Source: Dryocola sp031988645 (GTDB lineage Bacteria; Pseudomonadota; Gammaproteobacteria; Enterobacterales; Enterobacteriaceae). From it: 64,000 bases of DNA. Shown here piece by piece: positions 9,087 through 19,717 of this stretch. The stretch covers positions 372,001-436,000 of the forward strand of contig NZ_CP150452.1 of NCBI RefSeq assembly GCF_051307045.1, given 5' to 3'. The translations under genes were made by a program, and so were the position numbers. Position 1 is the first letter of the stretch; each line of letters opens with the position of its first letter. The notes under the pieces were generated by a model that had not been told where the DNA came from, did no database searches, and worked only from the letters and a program-made list of their open reading frames with translations.

Positions 9087-10272
9087 GTGTCTAAAGAAAA
9101 ATTTGAACGTACAAAACCGCACGTTAACGTCGGCACAATCGGCCACGTTGACCATGGTAAAACTACTCTGACTGCAGCAATCACTACCGTTCTGGCTAAA
9201 ACCTACGGCGGTTCTGCTCGTGCATTCGACCAGATCGATAACGCGCCGGAAGAAAAAGCTCGTGGTATCACCATCAACACTTCCCACGTTGAGTATGACA
9301 CCCCGACTCGCCACTACGCGCACGTTGACTGCCCAGGGCACGCCGACTACGTGAAAAACATGATCACCGGTGCGGCTCAGATGGACGGCGCAATCCTGGT
9401 TGTTGCTGCAACTGACGGCCCGATGCCGCAGACCCGTGAGCACATCCTGCTGGGTCGTCAGGTAGGCGTTCCTTTCATCATCGTGTTCCTGAACAAATGC
9501 GACATGGTTGATGACGAAGAGCTGCTGGAACTGGTGGAAATGGAAGTTCGTGAACTTCTGTCCCAGTACGACTTCCCGGGCGACGATACCCCAATCGTTC
9601 GCGGTTCCGCACTGAAAGCGCTGGAAGGCGAAGCTGAGTGGGAAGCGAAAATCGTTGAACTGGCAGGCTTCCTGGATTCCTACATCCCTGAGCCAGAGCG
9701 TGCTATCGACAAGCCGTTCCTGCTGCCAATCGAAGACGTATTCTCCATCTCCGGTCGTGGTACCGTTGTTACCGGTCGTGTAGAGCGCGGCATCATCAAG
9801 GTTGGTGAAGAAGTTGAAATCGTTGGTATCAAAGATACCGCGAAATCCACCTGTACCGGCGTTGAAATGTTCCGCAAACTGCTGGACGAAGGCCGTGCGG
9901 GCGAGAACGTTGGCGTTCTGCTGCGTGGTATCAAACGTGAAGAAATCGAACGTGGTCAGGTTCTGGCTAAGCCAGGCTCCATCAAGCCACACACCCAGTT
10001 CGAATCTGAAGTGTACATCCTGTCCAAAGACGAAGGCGGCCCGTCACACTCCGTTCTTCAAAGGCTACCGTCCACAGTTCTACTTCCGTACAACTGACGT
10101 GACCGGTACCATCGAACTGCCGGAAGGCGTTGAGATGGTCATGCCGGGCGACAACATCAAAATGGTTGTTACCCTGATCCACCCAATCGCGATGGACGAC
10201 GGTCTGCGTTTCGCAATCCGTGAAGGCGGCCGTACCGTTGGTGCCGGTGTTGTTGCTAAAGTTATCGCTTAA
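9087..10272 (+). CDS. tufA: Elongation factor Tu, GTG start (frame broken by one extra base near 10040)
   Basis: Delivers aminoacyl-tRNA to the ribosome. It starts with GTG, as E. coli tufA does. G motifs: GHVDHGKTTL, DCPGHADYV, NKCDMVDD. The frame breaks at GGCCC (10038-10042), where the expected EGGRHTPFFKGY reads GGPSHSV; removing one C gives 394 residues ending KVIA at 10272. A second EF-Tu gene (tufB) would normally lie elsewhere on the chromosome. Last gene of the str operon, followed by a terminator. Confidence 0.95.
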
Positions 10273-10291
10273 TCGCTGATATCTTTGTATG

Positions 10292-10321
10292 AAAAAAGAG
10301 CGCTCAGGCGCTCTTTTTTTT
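10292..10321 (+). terminator. Intrinsic terminator of the str operon
   Basis: A 12-bp stem (AAAAAAGAGCGC with GCGCTCTTTTTT) around TCAG, ending in a T run, 20 bases after the tufA stop. Confidence 0.9.
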
Positions 10322-10369
10322 ACATTTTTTTCAGGCCGGCATCACCGTCAAACGCCGCTGTGCTATTGT

Positions 10370-10388
10370 AATCATAACTATTCTCATT
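10370..10388 (+). promoter_or_regulatory. Candidate Fur box upstream of bfd
   Basis: Read on the minus strand, the 19 bases match the Fur consensus AATGATAATnATTATCATT at 15 of 18 fixed positions. The site lies 34-52 bases before the bfd start, where it could overlap the promoter. Iron repression of bfd is known in E. coli. Confidence 0.6.
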
Positions 10389-10421
10389 TACACTTTGCGC
10401 AGAATTTGAACGGGAGTGCCT

Positions 10422-10616
10422 ATGTACGTTTGCTTGTGTAACGGTGTAAGTGATAAAAAAATTCGCCAGGCAGTGCGCCAGTTTCAGCCACAATCTTTCC
10501 AGCAGCTTCGCAAGTTTATTCCGGTAGGAAACCAGTGCGGGAAGTGCGTTCGTGCGGCACGGGAAATCATGCAGGAAGAGCTGTTACAGATCCCGGAATT
10601 TAAAGAGATTGCTTAA
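10422..10616 (+). CDS. bfd: Bacterioferritin-associated ferredoxin
   Basis: A 64-residue [2Fe-2S] protein that reduces the ferric core of bacterioferritin to release iron. Cys4, Cys6, Cys39 and Cys42 (CLC and CGKC) are the cluster ligands. The ATG at 10422 is preferred; a GTG at 10416 would add two residues. bfr follows after 72 bases, and a Fur box lies upstream. Confidence 0.95.
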   Translation: MYVCLCNGVSDKKIRQAVRQFQPQSFQQLRKFIPVGNQCGKCVRAAREIMQEELLQIPEFKEIA

Positions 10617-10688
10617 GCCAGTCACTTTTTTTTGACTTACTCCGTGCTACATCTACGCTTCATGTAGTGGAAGCGGAGGGAGTAAAAA

Positions 10689-11165
10689 ATGAAAGGTGAT
10701 ATTAAGATAATAAATTATCTCAATAAATTATTGGGAAACGAGCTTGTCGCGATCAATCAGTATTTTCTCCATGCGAGAATGTTCAAAAACTGGGGCCTGA
10801 TGCGCCTCAACGAAGTTGAGTACCATGAATCCATCGATGAAATGAAGCATGCCGATAAGTATATCGAGCGTATTTTATTCCTTGAGGGCATTCCCAACCT
10901 GCAGGACTTAGGCAAGCTTCAAATTGGCGAAGATGTGGAAGAGATGCTGCGCTCGGATCTCAATCTCGAAATGGAAGGCGCCAGAGATCTGCGCGAAGCC
11001 ATCGCCTATGCGGATACCATCCATGACTACGTCAGCCGCGACATGATGATCCAAATCCTCTCTGAGGAAGAGCATCACATCGACTGGCTTGAAACGGAAC
11101 TGGACCTGATTGCCAAAATCGGCCTGCAGAATTATCTTCAGTCGCAGCTTAAAGAAGCCAGTTGA
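10689..11165 (+). CDS. bfr: Bacterioferritin
   Basis: Heme-containing 24-mer iron store, 158 residues. The heme ligand Met52 is present, as are ferroxidase ligands Glu18, Glu51 and His54 and, later in the chain, the EEHH motif. The start has a strong GGAGGGAG ribosome-binding site. The 3' end overlaps the corrected tail of hopD on the other strand by 17 bases. Confidence 0.97.
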   Translation: MKGDIKIINYLNKLLGNELVAINQYFLHARMFKNWGLMRLNEVEYHESIDEMKHADKYIERILFLEGIPNLQDLGKLQIGEDVEEMLRSDLNLEMEGARDLREAIAYADTIHDYVSRDMMIQILSEEEHHIDWLETELDLIAKIGLQNYLQSQLKEAS

Positions 11166-11659
11166 GCTGGTGAATCTGTAAAGGGTAATGATTAAACCAT
11201 CCTGTAACACCACCCGCTATCGCAAGGCAGGGCCCCAAAAGGTAGCGGCGTGGTGAAATCCCCAGAATCAGCCCGCCAGATTTTAGCTGTTCCCGCCGTC
11301 GCTAAGCCGCATATCGCCGCTATTAACACAATCCACTGCAGATTTTGCCAGCCGTGCCACGCGCCCAGCGCAGCCAGCAGCTTCATATCTCCATATCCGA
11401 TACCCTCGCATTTGCGCAAGAAAAAGTAGCACCAGTACACTATCCACAGGCTTAAATAACCCGCGGCGGCTCCCGTCACCGCTGAAGCCAGTCGCTCCGT
11501 ATTAAAAAACACATGGAACAATAGCCCGGACCATAACAGCGCATAGTTCAGAGCGTCCGGCAACAGACGTTGTTTCAGATCTATCCAGCTAAGCCGCAGC
11601 AATAACCCAATGTATACACCTATAAAGCAAGTTACCGACAGGGAAGGAAGAGTCATCAT
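11149..11659 (-). CDS. hopD: HopD, prepilin-peptidase-like A24 membrane protease (frame broken by one extra base near 11234)
   Basis: A type IV prepilin peptidase-like protein of the inner membrane. The catalytic aspartates appear in SWIDLKQRLLPD near the N-terminus and in GYGDMK near the middle, with several hydrophobic helices. It lacks the N-terminal cytoplasmic CxxC domain of full-length GspO/PilD. As written the frame ends at 11192 with an odd tail. Removing one base from the GGGCCCC run (11230-11236) gives LPFGPCLAIAGG and a 169-residue protein ending at 11149. No secretion or pilus genes are adjacent, so it is an orphan; substrates are unknown. Confidence 0.8.
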
Positions 11660-11838
11660 GGTCGCTGCTCCTGAAAATGTTATACGACACTACTGCGGAG
11701 CGCAGAAGGGGAGAAGGGGCGGTTTACCGTTTCCCGGCATACCTTCCAGGGTTTCACCAGCGCCTGCATGTTTTACACGGTAAATGGAAGCTGCCTCGTC
11801 TGTCTTGCAGAAAAGGCTGTTTAATTCGTAAGCGTGAC

Positions 11839-11866
11839 TTGCTTCGTGGCCGTATTTACGTATAAT
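11839..11866 (+). promoter_or_regulatory. Promoter of the S10 ribosomal operon
   Basis: TTGCTT at 11839-11844 and a perfect TATAAT at 11861-11866, 16 bases apart, followed by the long S10 leader. Confidence 0.75.
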
Positions 11867-11869
11867 GCG

Positions 11870-12039
11870 CGGGCCTGTCTTAATTGACGGCTGGTTCGAT
11901 ATGAACCCTGGTAGTGATTTTGCTGCCAACAATGTCTCCAACAGGGAGGCTATGTATGAACGATTACACTCTCCCATCAATCGTAATGGGTGCGAGTAGT
12001 AATTTTTTTCGTCTATAAAATAATTGGAGCTCTGGTCTC
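11870..12039 (+). promoter_or_regulatory. S10 leader with L4-responsive attenuator
   Basis: About 170 untranslated bases before rpsJ. In E. coli ribosomal protein L4 binds this leader and causes both transcription termination and translational repression. The attenuator hairpin is visible as CTCCCAT pairing with ATGGG(T)GCGAG (11969-11996), followed by a T run at 12003-12009. The last 30 bases before rpsJ include the GGAGC ribosome-binding site. Short open frames in 11660-12039 are not genes. Confidence 0.8.
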
Positions 12040-12351
12040 ATGCAGAACCAAAGAATCCGTATCCGCCTTAAAGCGTTTGATCATCGTCTGATCGATCAAT
12101 CAACTGCGGAAATCGTCGAGACTGCTAAGCGCACTGGTGCGCAAGTCCGTGGTCCGATCCCGCTGCCGACCCGCAAAGAGCGCTTTACCGTTCTGATCTC
12201 CCCGCACGTCAACAAAGACGCGCGCGATCAGTACGAAATCCGCACTCACAAGCGTCTGGTTGACATCGTTGAGCCAACTGAGAAAACCGTTGATGCTCTG
12301 ATGCGTCTGGATCTGGCTGCCGGTGTAGACGTGCAGATCAGCCTGGGTTAA
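12040..12351 (+). CDS. rpsJ: 30S ribosomal protein S10 (NusE)
   Basis: A 103-residue component of the 30S head that also acts as NusE in transcription antitermination with NusB at boxA. It begins [15 protein letters not shown] as in E. coli. First gene of the eleven-gene S10 operon, preceded by the L4-regulated leader. Confidence 0.98.
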
Positions 12352-12382
12352 TCAGGTCATTGACGATTGAGAGGTTGAAACA

Positions 12383-13012
12383 ATGATTGGTTTAGTCGGT
12401 AAAAAAGTGGGTATGACCCGTATCTTCACTGAAGACGGCGTTTCTATCCCAGTAACCGTAATTGAAGTAGAAGCAAACCGTGTTACTCAGGTTAAAGACC
12501 TGGCTAACGACGGCTACCGCGCTGTTCAGGTGACCACTGGTGCTAAAAAAGCTAACCGTGTAACCAAGCCGGAAGCTGGTCACTTTGCTAAAGCTGGCGT
12601 TGAAGCTGGCCGTGGTCTGTGGGAATTCCGTCTTGCTGAAGGCGAAGAGTTCACCGTAGGTCAGGACATTAGCGTTGAGCTGTTTGCTGAAGTTAAAAAA
12701 GTTGACGTAACCGGTACCTCTAAAGGTAAAGGTTTCGCAGGTACCGTTAAGCGCTGGAACTTCCGTACCCAGGACGCGACACACGGTAACTCCTTGTCTC
12801 ACCGCGTTCCGGGTTCTATCGGTCAGAACCAGACTCCGGGCAAAGTGTTCAAAGGCAAGAAAATGGCAGGCCAACTGGGTAACGAACGCGTAACCGTTCA
12901 GAGCCTGGACGTAGTACGCGTTGACGCTGAGCGCAACCTGCTGCTGGTGAAAGGTGCGGTCCCGGGTGCAACCGGTAGCGACCTGATCGTTAAACCAGCT
13001 GTGAAGGCGTAA
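12383..13012 (+). CDS. rplC: 50S ribosomal protein L3
   Basis: Early-assembly large-subunit protein of 209 residues. The long central loop near residues 130-160 reaches the peptidyl-transferase centre and contains the conserved GQNQTPGKV, the site methylated on Gln by PrmB in E. coli. rplD starts 10 bases later. Confidence 0.98.
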   Translation: MIGLVGKKVGMTRIFTEDGVSIPVTVIEVEANRVTQVKDLANDGYRAVQVTTGAKKANRVTKPEAGHFAKAGVEAGRGLWEFRLAEGEEFTVGQDISVELFAEVKKVDVTGTSKGKGFAGTVKRWNFRTQDATHGNSLSHRVPGSIGQNQTPGKVFKGKKMAGQLGNERVTVQSLDVVRVDAERNLLLVKGAVPGATGSDLIVKPAVKA

Positions 13013-13022
13013 GGGGATAGCA

Positions 13023-13628
13023 ATGGAATTAGTATTGAAAGACGCGCAAAGCGCGCTGACTGTTTCCGAAACTACCTTCGGTCGTGATTTCAACGAAGCG
13101 CTGGTACATCAGGTTGTAGTTGCTTATGCAGCTGGTGCCCGTCAAGGTACTCGTGCTCAGAAGACCCGTGCTGAAGTAACTGGTTCCGGTAAAAAACCGT
13201 GGCGCCAGAAAGGTACCGGCCGTGCGCGTTCAGGTTCTATCAAGAGCCCGATCTGGCGTTCCGGTGGCGTGACCTTCGCTGCTCGCCCGCAGGACCACAG
13301 TCAAAAAGTTAACAAAAAGATGTACCGCGGCGCGCTGAAAAGCATTCTGTCCGAACTGGTACGTCAGGATCGTCTGATCGTTGTCGAACAGTTCTCTGTT
13401 GAAGCGCCTAAAACTAAGCTGCTTGCTCAGAAACTGAAAGACATGGCTCTGGAAGATGTGCTGATCATCACCGGCGAACTGGATGAGAATCTGTTCCTGG
13501 CCGCACGTAACCTGCATAAGGTTGACGTACGCGATGTAGCAGCAATCGACCCGGTTAGCCTGATCGCCTTCGACAAAGTGGTTATGACTGCTGATGCTGT
13601 TAAGCAAGTTGAGGAGATGCTGGCATGA
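13023..13628 (+). CDS. rplD: 50S ribosomal protein L4 (S10 operon repressor)
   Basis: A 201-residue protein lining the exit tunnel. Residues 55-95 form the basic tunnel loop (KKPWRQKGTGRARSG). The macrolide-resistance region keeps the usual KG residues. L4 autoregulates this operon at the leader. It overlaps rplW by four bases. Confidence 0.98.
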   Translation: MELVLKDAQSALTVSETTFGRDFNEALVHQVVVAYAAGARQGTRAQKTRAEVTGSGKKPWRQKGTGRARSGSIKSPIWRSGGVTFAARPQDHSQKVNKKMYRGALKSILSELVRQDRLIVVEQFSVEAPKTKLLAQKLKDMALEDVLIITGELDENLFLAARNLHKVDVRDVAAIDPVSLIAFDKVVMTADAVKQVEEMLA

Positions 13629-13927
13629 TTCGTGAAGAACGTCTGCTGAAGGTGCTTCGCGCACCGCACGTTTCTGAAAAAGCGTCTACTGCGATGGAAA
13701 AGCACAACACCATCGTTCTCAAAGTTGCTAAAGACGCGACTAAAGCAGAAATCAAAGCTGCTGTGCAGAAACTGTTTGAAGTCGAAGTCAATGACGTGAC
13801 TACCCTGGTTGTTAAAGGGAAAACTAAGCGTCATGGACAGCGTATCGGTCGTCGTAGCGACTGGAAAAAAGCTTACGTCACCCTGAAGGAAGGCCAGAAT
13901 CTGGACTTCATCGGCGGCGCTGAGTAA
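13625..13927 (+). CDS. rplW: 50S ribosomal protein L23
   Basis: Exit-site protein of 100 residues that docks trigger factor and SRP; the trigger-factor residue Glu18 lies in HVSEKAST. The start codon ATG lies inside the end of rplD (ATGA overlap), implying coupled translation. Confidence 0.98.
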   Translation: MIREERLLKVLRAPHVSEKASTAMEKHNTIVLKVAKDATKAEIKAAVQKLFEVEVNDVTTLVVKGKTKRHGQRIGRRSDWKKAYVTLKEGQNLDFIGGAE

Positions 13928-13946
13928 GTCGGAGGAGTAAAGAACA

Positions 13947-14769
13947 ATGGCAATTGTTAAATGTAAACCGACATCTCCGGGTCGTCGCCACGTCGTTAAA
14001 GTGGTCAACCCTGAGCTGCATAAGGGCAAACCTTTTGCTCCGCTGGTTGAAAAAAACAGCAAATCCGGTGGCCGTAACAACAATGGCCGCATCACCACTC
14101 GTCACATCGGTGGTGGTCACAAGCAGGCTTATCGTATTGTTGACTTCAAACGCAACAAAGACGGTATCCCAGCTGTTGTTGAGCGTCTTGAGTACGATCC
14201 GAACCGTTCTGCGAACATCGCACTGGTTCTGTACAAAGATGGCGAGCGCCGTTACATCCTGGCCCCTAAAGGCCCTGAAAGCTGGCGACCAGATTCAGTC
14301 TGGCGTTGATGCTGCAATCAAAGCTGGTAACACCCTGCCGATGCGCAACATCCCGGTTGGTTCTACTGTTCATAACGTAGAAATGAAACCAGGTAAAGGC
14401 GGTCAGCTGGCACGTTCCGCTGGTACCTATGTGCAGATCGTTGCACGTGATGGTGCTTACGTTACCCTGCGTCTGCGTTCTGGTGAAATGCGTAAAGTCG
14501 AAGCTGACTGCCGCGCGACACTGGGCGAAGTTGGCAATGCTGAGCATATGCTGCGCGTTCTGGGTAAAGCGGGTGCCGCTCGCTGGCGTGGTGTTCGTCC
14601 TACCGTTCGCGGTACTGCGATGAACCCAGTCGATCACCCACATGGTGGTGGTGAAGGTCGTAACTTTGGTAAGCACCCGGTAACTCCGTGGGGCGTTCAG
14701 ACCAAAGGTAAGAAGACCCGCAGCAACAAGCGTACTGATAAATTTATCGTACGTCGCCGTAGCAAATAA
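13947..14769 (+). CDS. rplB: 50S ribosomal protein L2 (frame broken by one extra base near 14273)
   Basis: Universal core protein at the subunit interface, needed for peptidyl transfer; the conserved His lies in NPVDHPHGGGEGR. As written the frame stops at 14309. Removing one C from GGCCC (14271-14275) restores LAPKGLKAGDQIQSG and 273 residues, identical in length to E. coli L2. The gene is essential and single-copy in E. coli, so the extra base must be an error in the sequence. rpsS follows after 16 bases. Confidence 0.95.
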
Positions 14770-14785
14770 TTTTAGAGGATAAGCC

Positions 14786-15064
14786 ATGCCACGTTCTCTC
14801 AAGAAAGGTCCTTTTATTGACCTGCACTTGCTGAAGAAGGTAGAGAAAGCGGTGGAAAGCGGTGACAAGAAGCCCCTGCGCACTTGGTCCCGTCGTTCAA
14901 CGATCTTTCCTAACATGATCGGTTTGACCATCGCTGTCCATAATGGTCGTCAGCACGTTCCAGTTTTTGTTTCCGATGAAATGGTCGGTCACAAGCTGGG
15001 TGAATTCGCACCGACTCGTACTTATCGCGGCCACGCTGCTGATAAAAAAGCGAAGAAGAAATAA
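14786..15064 (+). CDS. rpsS: 30S ribosomal protein S19
   Basis: Head protein of the 30S subunit, 92 residues, forming a bridge to the 50S near the A site. It begins [15 protein letters not shown] and ends in a basic KKAKKK tail. Member of the S10 operon with a GAGGAT ribosome-binding site. Confidence 0.98.
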
Positions 15065-15078
15065 GGTAGGAGGAAGAG

Positions 15079-16130
<1,052 letters not shown>

Positions 16131-16141
16131 GGAGAGTCGCT

Positions 16142-16998
<857 letters not shown>

Positions 16999-17020
16999 TA
17001 CAGTAAGCCTTCTCAAAAAC

Positions 17021-17056
17021 AAATAAACGGCTCAGTAGTGGGCCGTTTATTTTTTC
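17021..17056 (+). terminator. Terminator at the end of the S10 operon
   Basis: An 11-bp stem (AAATAAACGGC at 17021-17031 with GCCGTTTATTT at 17042-17052) followed by T-rich sequence, 22 bases after rpsQ. Some transcription into the spc operon may continue through it. Confidence 0.75.
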
Positions 17057-17085
17057 TACCCATATCCTGGAACCGGTGTTATAAT
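17054..17085 (+). promoter_or_regulatory. Promoter of the spc operon
   Basis: A perfect TATAAT at 17080-17085 with only a weak -35 near 17054-17062, 80 bases upstream of rplN. The position and sequence resemble the E. coli spc promoter. Confidence 0.65.
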
Positions 17086-17165
17086 GCCGCGCCCTCGTTT
17101 ATGGGGCTTTTTACGACCTAATATATAGGTCCCGAAGTAGTAGTTGACATTAGCGGAGCACTGAA

Positions 17166-17537
17166 ATGATCCAAGAACAGACTATGCTGACCGTGGCCGA
17201 CAACTCCGGCGCACGTCGCGTAATGTGTATCAAGGTTCTGGGTGGCTCGCACCGTCGCTACGCAGGCGTCGGCGACATCATCAAAATTACCATCAAGGAA
17301 GCAATTCCTCGCGGTAAGGTGAAGAAAGGCGATGTGCTGAAAGCGGTAGTGGTGCGCACCAAGAAGGGTGTTCGTCGCCCGGACGGTTCTGTCATTCGCT
17401 TCGATGGTAATGCATGCGTTATTTTAAATAATAACAGCGAGCAGCCAATCGGCACGCGTATTTTTGGGCCGGTAACTCGTGAACTGCGTAATGAGAAGTT
17501 CATGAAAATTATCTCTCTGGCACCAGAAGTACTCTAA
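17166..17537 (+). CDS. rplN: 50S ribosomal protein L14
   Basis: Interface protein of 123 residues that contacts 16S helix 44 and is the docking site of the silencing factor RsfS. It begins MIQEQTMLTVADNSG. First gene of the spc operon. Confidence 0.98.
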   Translation: MIQEQTMLTVADNSGARRVMCIKVLGGSHRRYAGVGDIIKITIKEAIPRGKVKKGDVLKAVVVRTKKGVRRPDGSVIRFDGNACVILNNNSEQPIGTRIFGPVTRELRNEKFMKIISLAPEVL

Positions 17538-17547
17538 GGAGCGAATC

Positions 17548-17862
17548 ATGGCAGCGAAAATCCGTCGTGATGACGAAGTTATCGTGTTAACCGGTAAAGA
17601 TAAAGGTAAACGCGGTAAAGTTAAGAATGTCTTGTCTTCCGGCAAGGTCATCGTTGAAGGTATCAACCTGGTTAAGAAACATCAGAAGCCGGTTCCGGCC
17701 CTGAACCAACCAGGTGGCATCGTTGAAAAAGAAGCCGCAATTCAGGTTTCCAACGTTGCGCTCTTCAATGCGGCAACCGGCAAGGCTGACCGTGTAGGCT
17801 TTAGATTCGAAGACGGCAAAAAAGTCCGTTTCTTCAAGTCTAACAGCGAAACTATCAAGTAA
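17548..17862 (+). CDS. rplX: 50S ribosomal protein L24
   Basis: Assembly-initiator protein of 104 residues with an N-terminal KOW motif (VLTGKDKGKRGKVKNV). It lies 10 bases after rplN. Its 3' edge borders the S8 repressor site. Confidence 0.98.
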   Translation: MAAKIRRDDEVIVLTGKDKGKRGKVKNVLSSGKVIVEGINLVKKHQKPVPALNQPGGIVEKEAAIQVSNVALFNAATGKADRVGFRFEDGKKVRFFKSNSETIK

Positions 17863-17865
17863 TTT

Positions 17866-17903
17866 GGAGTAGTACGATGGCGAAACTGCATGATTACTAC
17901 AAA
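17866..17903 (+). promoter_or_regulatory. S8 translational-repression site at the rplX-rplE junction
   Basis: GTAGTA (17869-17874) can pair with TACTAC (17895-17900), enclosing the rplE start codon at 17877. E. coli S8 binds the matching structure to repress the spc operon, mimicking its 16S site. Confidence 0.7.
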
Positions 17904-18416
17904 GACGAAGTAGTTAAAAAACTCATGTCTGAGTTTAGCTACAATTCTGTCATGCAAGTCCCTCGGGTCGAGAAGATCACCCTGAATATGGGTGTTGGTG
18001 AAGCGATCGCTGACAAGAAACTGCTGGATAACGCAGCAGCCGATCTGACAGCAATCTCCGGTCAAAAGCCGTTGATCACCAAAGCACGCAAATCTGTTGC
18101 AGGCTTCAAAATCCGTCAGGGCTATCCGATCGGCTGTAAAGTAACTCTGCGTGGCGAACGCATGTGGGAGTTTCTTGAGCGCCTGATCACCATTGCTGTA
18201 CCACGTATCCGTGACTTCCGTGGCTTGTCCGCTAAGTCATTCGATGGCCGTGGTAACTACAGCATGGGTGTCCGTGAGCAGATCATCTTCCCAGAAATCG
18301 ACTACGACAAAGTCGATCGCGTTCGTGGTTTGGATATTACCATTACCACTACTGCGAAATCTGATGATGAAGGCCGTGCTCTGCTGGCTGCCTTTAACTT
18401 CCCATTCCGCAAGTAA
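17877..18416 (+). CDS. rplE: 50S ribosomal protein L5
   Basis: Central-protuberance protein of 179 residues that binds 5S rRNA and the P-site tRNA. It begins MAKLHDYYKDEVVKKL. Its start codon lies inside the S8-binding hairpin, so its translation is the regulated step for the distal spc genes. Confidence 0.98.
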   Translation: MAKLHDYYKDEVVKKLMSEFSYNSVMQVPRVEKITLNMGVGEAIADKKLLDNAAADLTAISGQKPLITKARKSVAGFKIRQGYPIGCKVTLRGERMWEFLERLITIAVPRIRDFRGLSAKSFDGRGNYSMGVREQIIFPEIDYDKVDRVRGLDITITTTAKSDDEGRALLAAFNFPFRK

Positions 18417-18429
18417 GGTAGGGTTACTA

Positions 18430-18735
18430 ATGGCTAAGCAATCCATGAAAGCACGCGAAGTCGTTCGCGTAAAACTGGCTGACAAATACCGCGCTAAACG
18501 CGAGGAATTGAAAGCTATTATCTCTGGTGTGAACTCATCCGACGAAGAACGTTGGGATGCAGTTCTTAAGCTGCAGTCCCTGCCGCGTGATTCCAGCCCG
18601 TCTCGTCAGCGTAACCGCTGCCGTCAAACTGGTCGTCCGCACGCTTTCCTGCGGAAGTTCGGGTTGAGCCGTATTAAGGTCCGTGAAGCCGCTATGCGCG
18701 GTGAAATTCCGGGTCTTAAGAAGGCTAGCTGGTAA
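18430..18735 (+). CDS. rpsN: 30S ribosomal protein S14 (long, zinc-free form)
   Basis: A 101-residue head protein. I chose the ATG at 18430 (MAKQSMKAREVVRV); a longer frame from 18193 lies inside rplE and is a shadow. The zinc-ribbon CxxC pairs of short S14 are absent, so this is the C-minus type. Confidence 0.97.
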   Translation: MAKQSMKAREVVRVKLADKYRAKREELKAIISGVNSSDEERWDAVLKLQSLPRDSSPSRQRNRCRQTGRPHAFLRKFGLSRIKVREAAMRGEIPGLKKASW

Positions 18736-18768
18736 TTGTCACCAATTGAATCACGGGAGTAAAGACAG

Positions 18769-19161
18769 ATGAGCATGCAAGATCCGATCGCGGATATGCT
18801 GACCCGTATCCGTAACGGTCAAGCCGCGAATAAAGTTGCGGTCACCATGCCTTCCTCCAAGCTGAAATTGGCAATTGCCAACGTGCTGAAAGAAGAAGGC
18901 TATATCGAAGATTTTAAAATTGAAGGCGACACTAAGCCTGAACTGGAACTTACTCTTAAGTATTTCCAGGGCAAGGCTGTGGTAGAGAGCATTCAGCGAG
19001 TCAGCCGCCCAGGTCTGCGCATCTATAAGAAAAAAGATGAGCTGCCTAAAGTTATGGCCGGTATGGGTATTGCTGTCGTTTCTACCTCTAAAGGTGTTAT
19101 GACTGATCGTGCAGCGCGCCAGGCTGGTCTTGGTGGCGAAATTATCTGCTACGTAGCCTAA
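18769..19161 (+). CDS. rpsH: 30S ribosomal protein S8 (spc operon repressor)
   Basis: Platform protein of 130 residues binding 16S helix 21. It begins MSMQDPIADMLTRIRN and ends GGEIICYVA. It also represses translation of the operon at the rplX-rplE junction. Confidence 0.98.
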   Translation: MSMQDPIADMLTRIRNGQAANKVAVTMPSSKLKLAIANVLKEEGYIEDFKIEGDTKPELELTLKYFQGKAVVESIQRVSRPGLRIYKKKDELPKVMAGMGIAVVSTSKGVMTDRAARQAGLGGEIICYVA

Positions 19162-19174
19162 TTGGAGGAATAAA

Positions 19175-19708
19175 ATGTCTCGTGTTGCTAAAGCACCGGT
19201 CGTTATTCCTGCTGGCGTAGAGGTAAAACTCAACGGTCAGGTTATTTCGATCAAAGGTAAGAACGGCGAGCTGACTCGTACTATCAACGATGCTGTTGAA
19301 GTTAATCACGCTGATAATGCTCTGACTTTCGCTCCGCGCGAAGGCTTTGCAAACGCGTGGGCCCAGGCGGGCACCACTCGTGCGTTATTAAATGCAATGG
19401 TTGTCGGTGTTACCGAAGGCTTCACTAAGAAGCTGCAGCTGGTTGGTGTAGGTTATCGTGCGGCTGTTAAAGGCGACGTGGTGAATTTAGCCTTGGGCTT
19501 CTCTCACCCTGTTGAGCATAAGCTGCCAGCGGGTATCACTGCTGAATGTCCGACTCAAACTGAAATCGTGCTGAAAGGCGCTGATAAACAGATGATCGGC
19601 CAAGTAGCTGCTGACCTGCGTGCCTACCGTCGTCCTGAGCCATATAAAGGCAAGGGTGTTCGTTACGCCGACGAAGTCGTGCGTACCAAAGAGGCTAAGA
19701 AGAAGTAA
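19175..19708 (+). CDS. rplF: 50S ribosomal protein L6
   Basis: Two-domain protein of 177 residues near the factor-binding site. The C-terminal half holds the conserved RRPEPYKGKGVRY. Ends KEAKKK. spc operon member. Confidence 0.98.
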   Translation: MSRVAKAPVVIPAGVEVKLNGQVISIKGKNGELTRTINDAVEVNHADNALTFAPREGFANAWAQAGTTRALLNAMVVGVTEGFTKKLQLVGVGYRAAVKGDVVNLALGFSHPVEHKLPAGITAECPTQTEIVLKGADKQMIGQVAADLRAYRRPEPYKGKGVRYADEVVRTKEAKKK

Positions 19709-19717
19709 GGTAACACT

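Noticed and set aside
8985..9992. Minus-strand open frame of 335 codons opposite tufA
   Set aside because: A shadow of strongly biased EF-Tu codons with no independent support.
11660..11980. Possible small genes between hopD and rpsJ
   Set aside because: The region is the S10 promoter and leader; the frames cross its control elements and lack family features.
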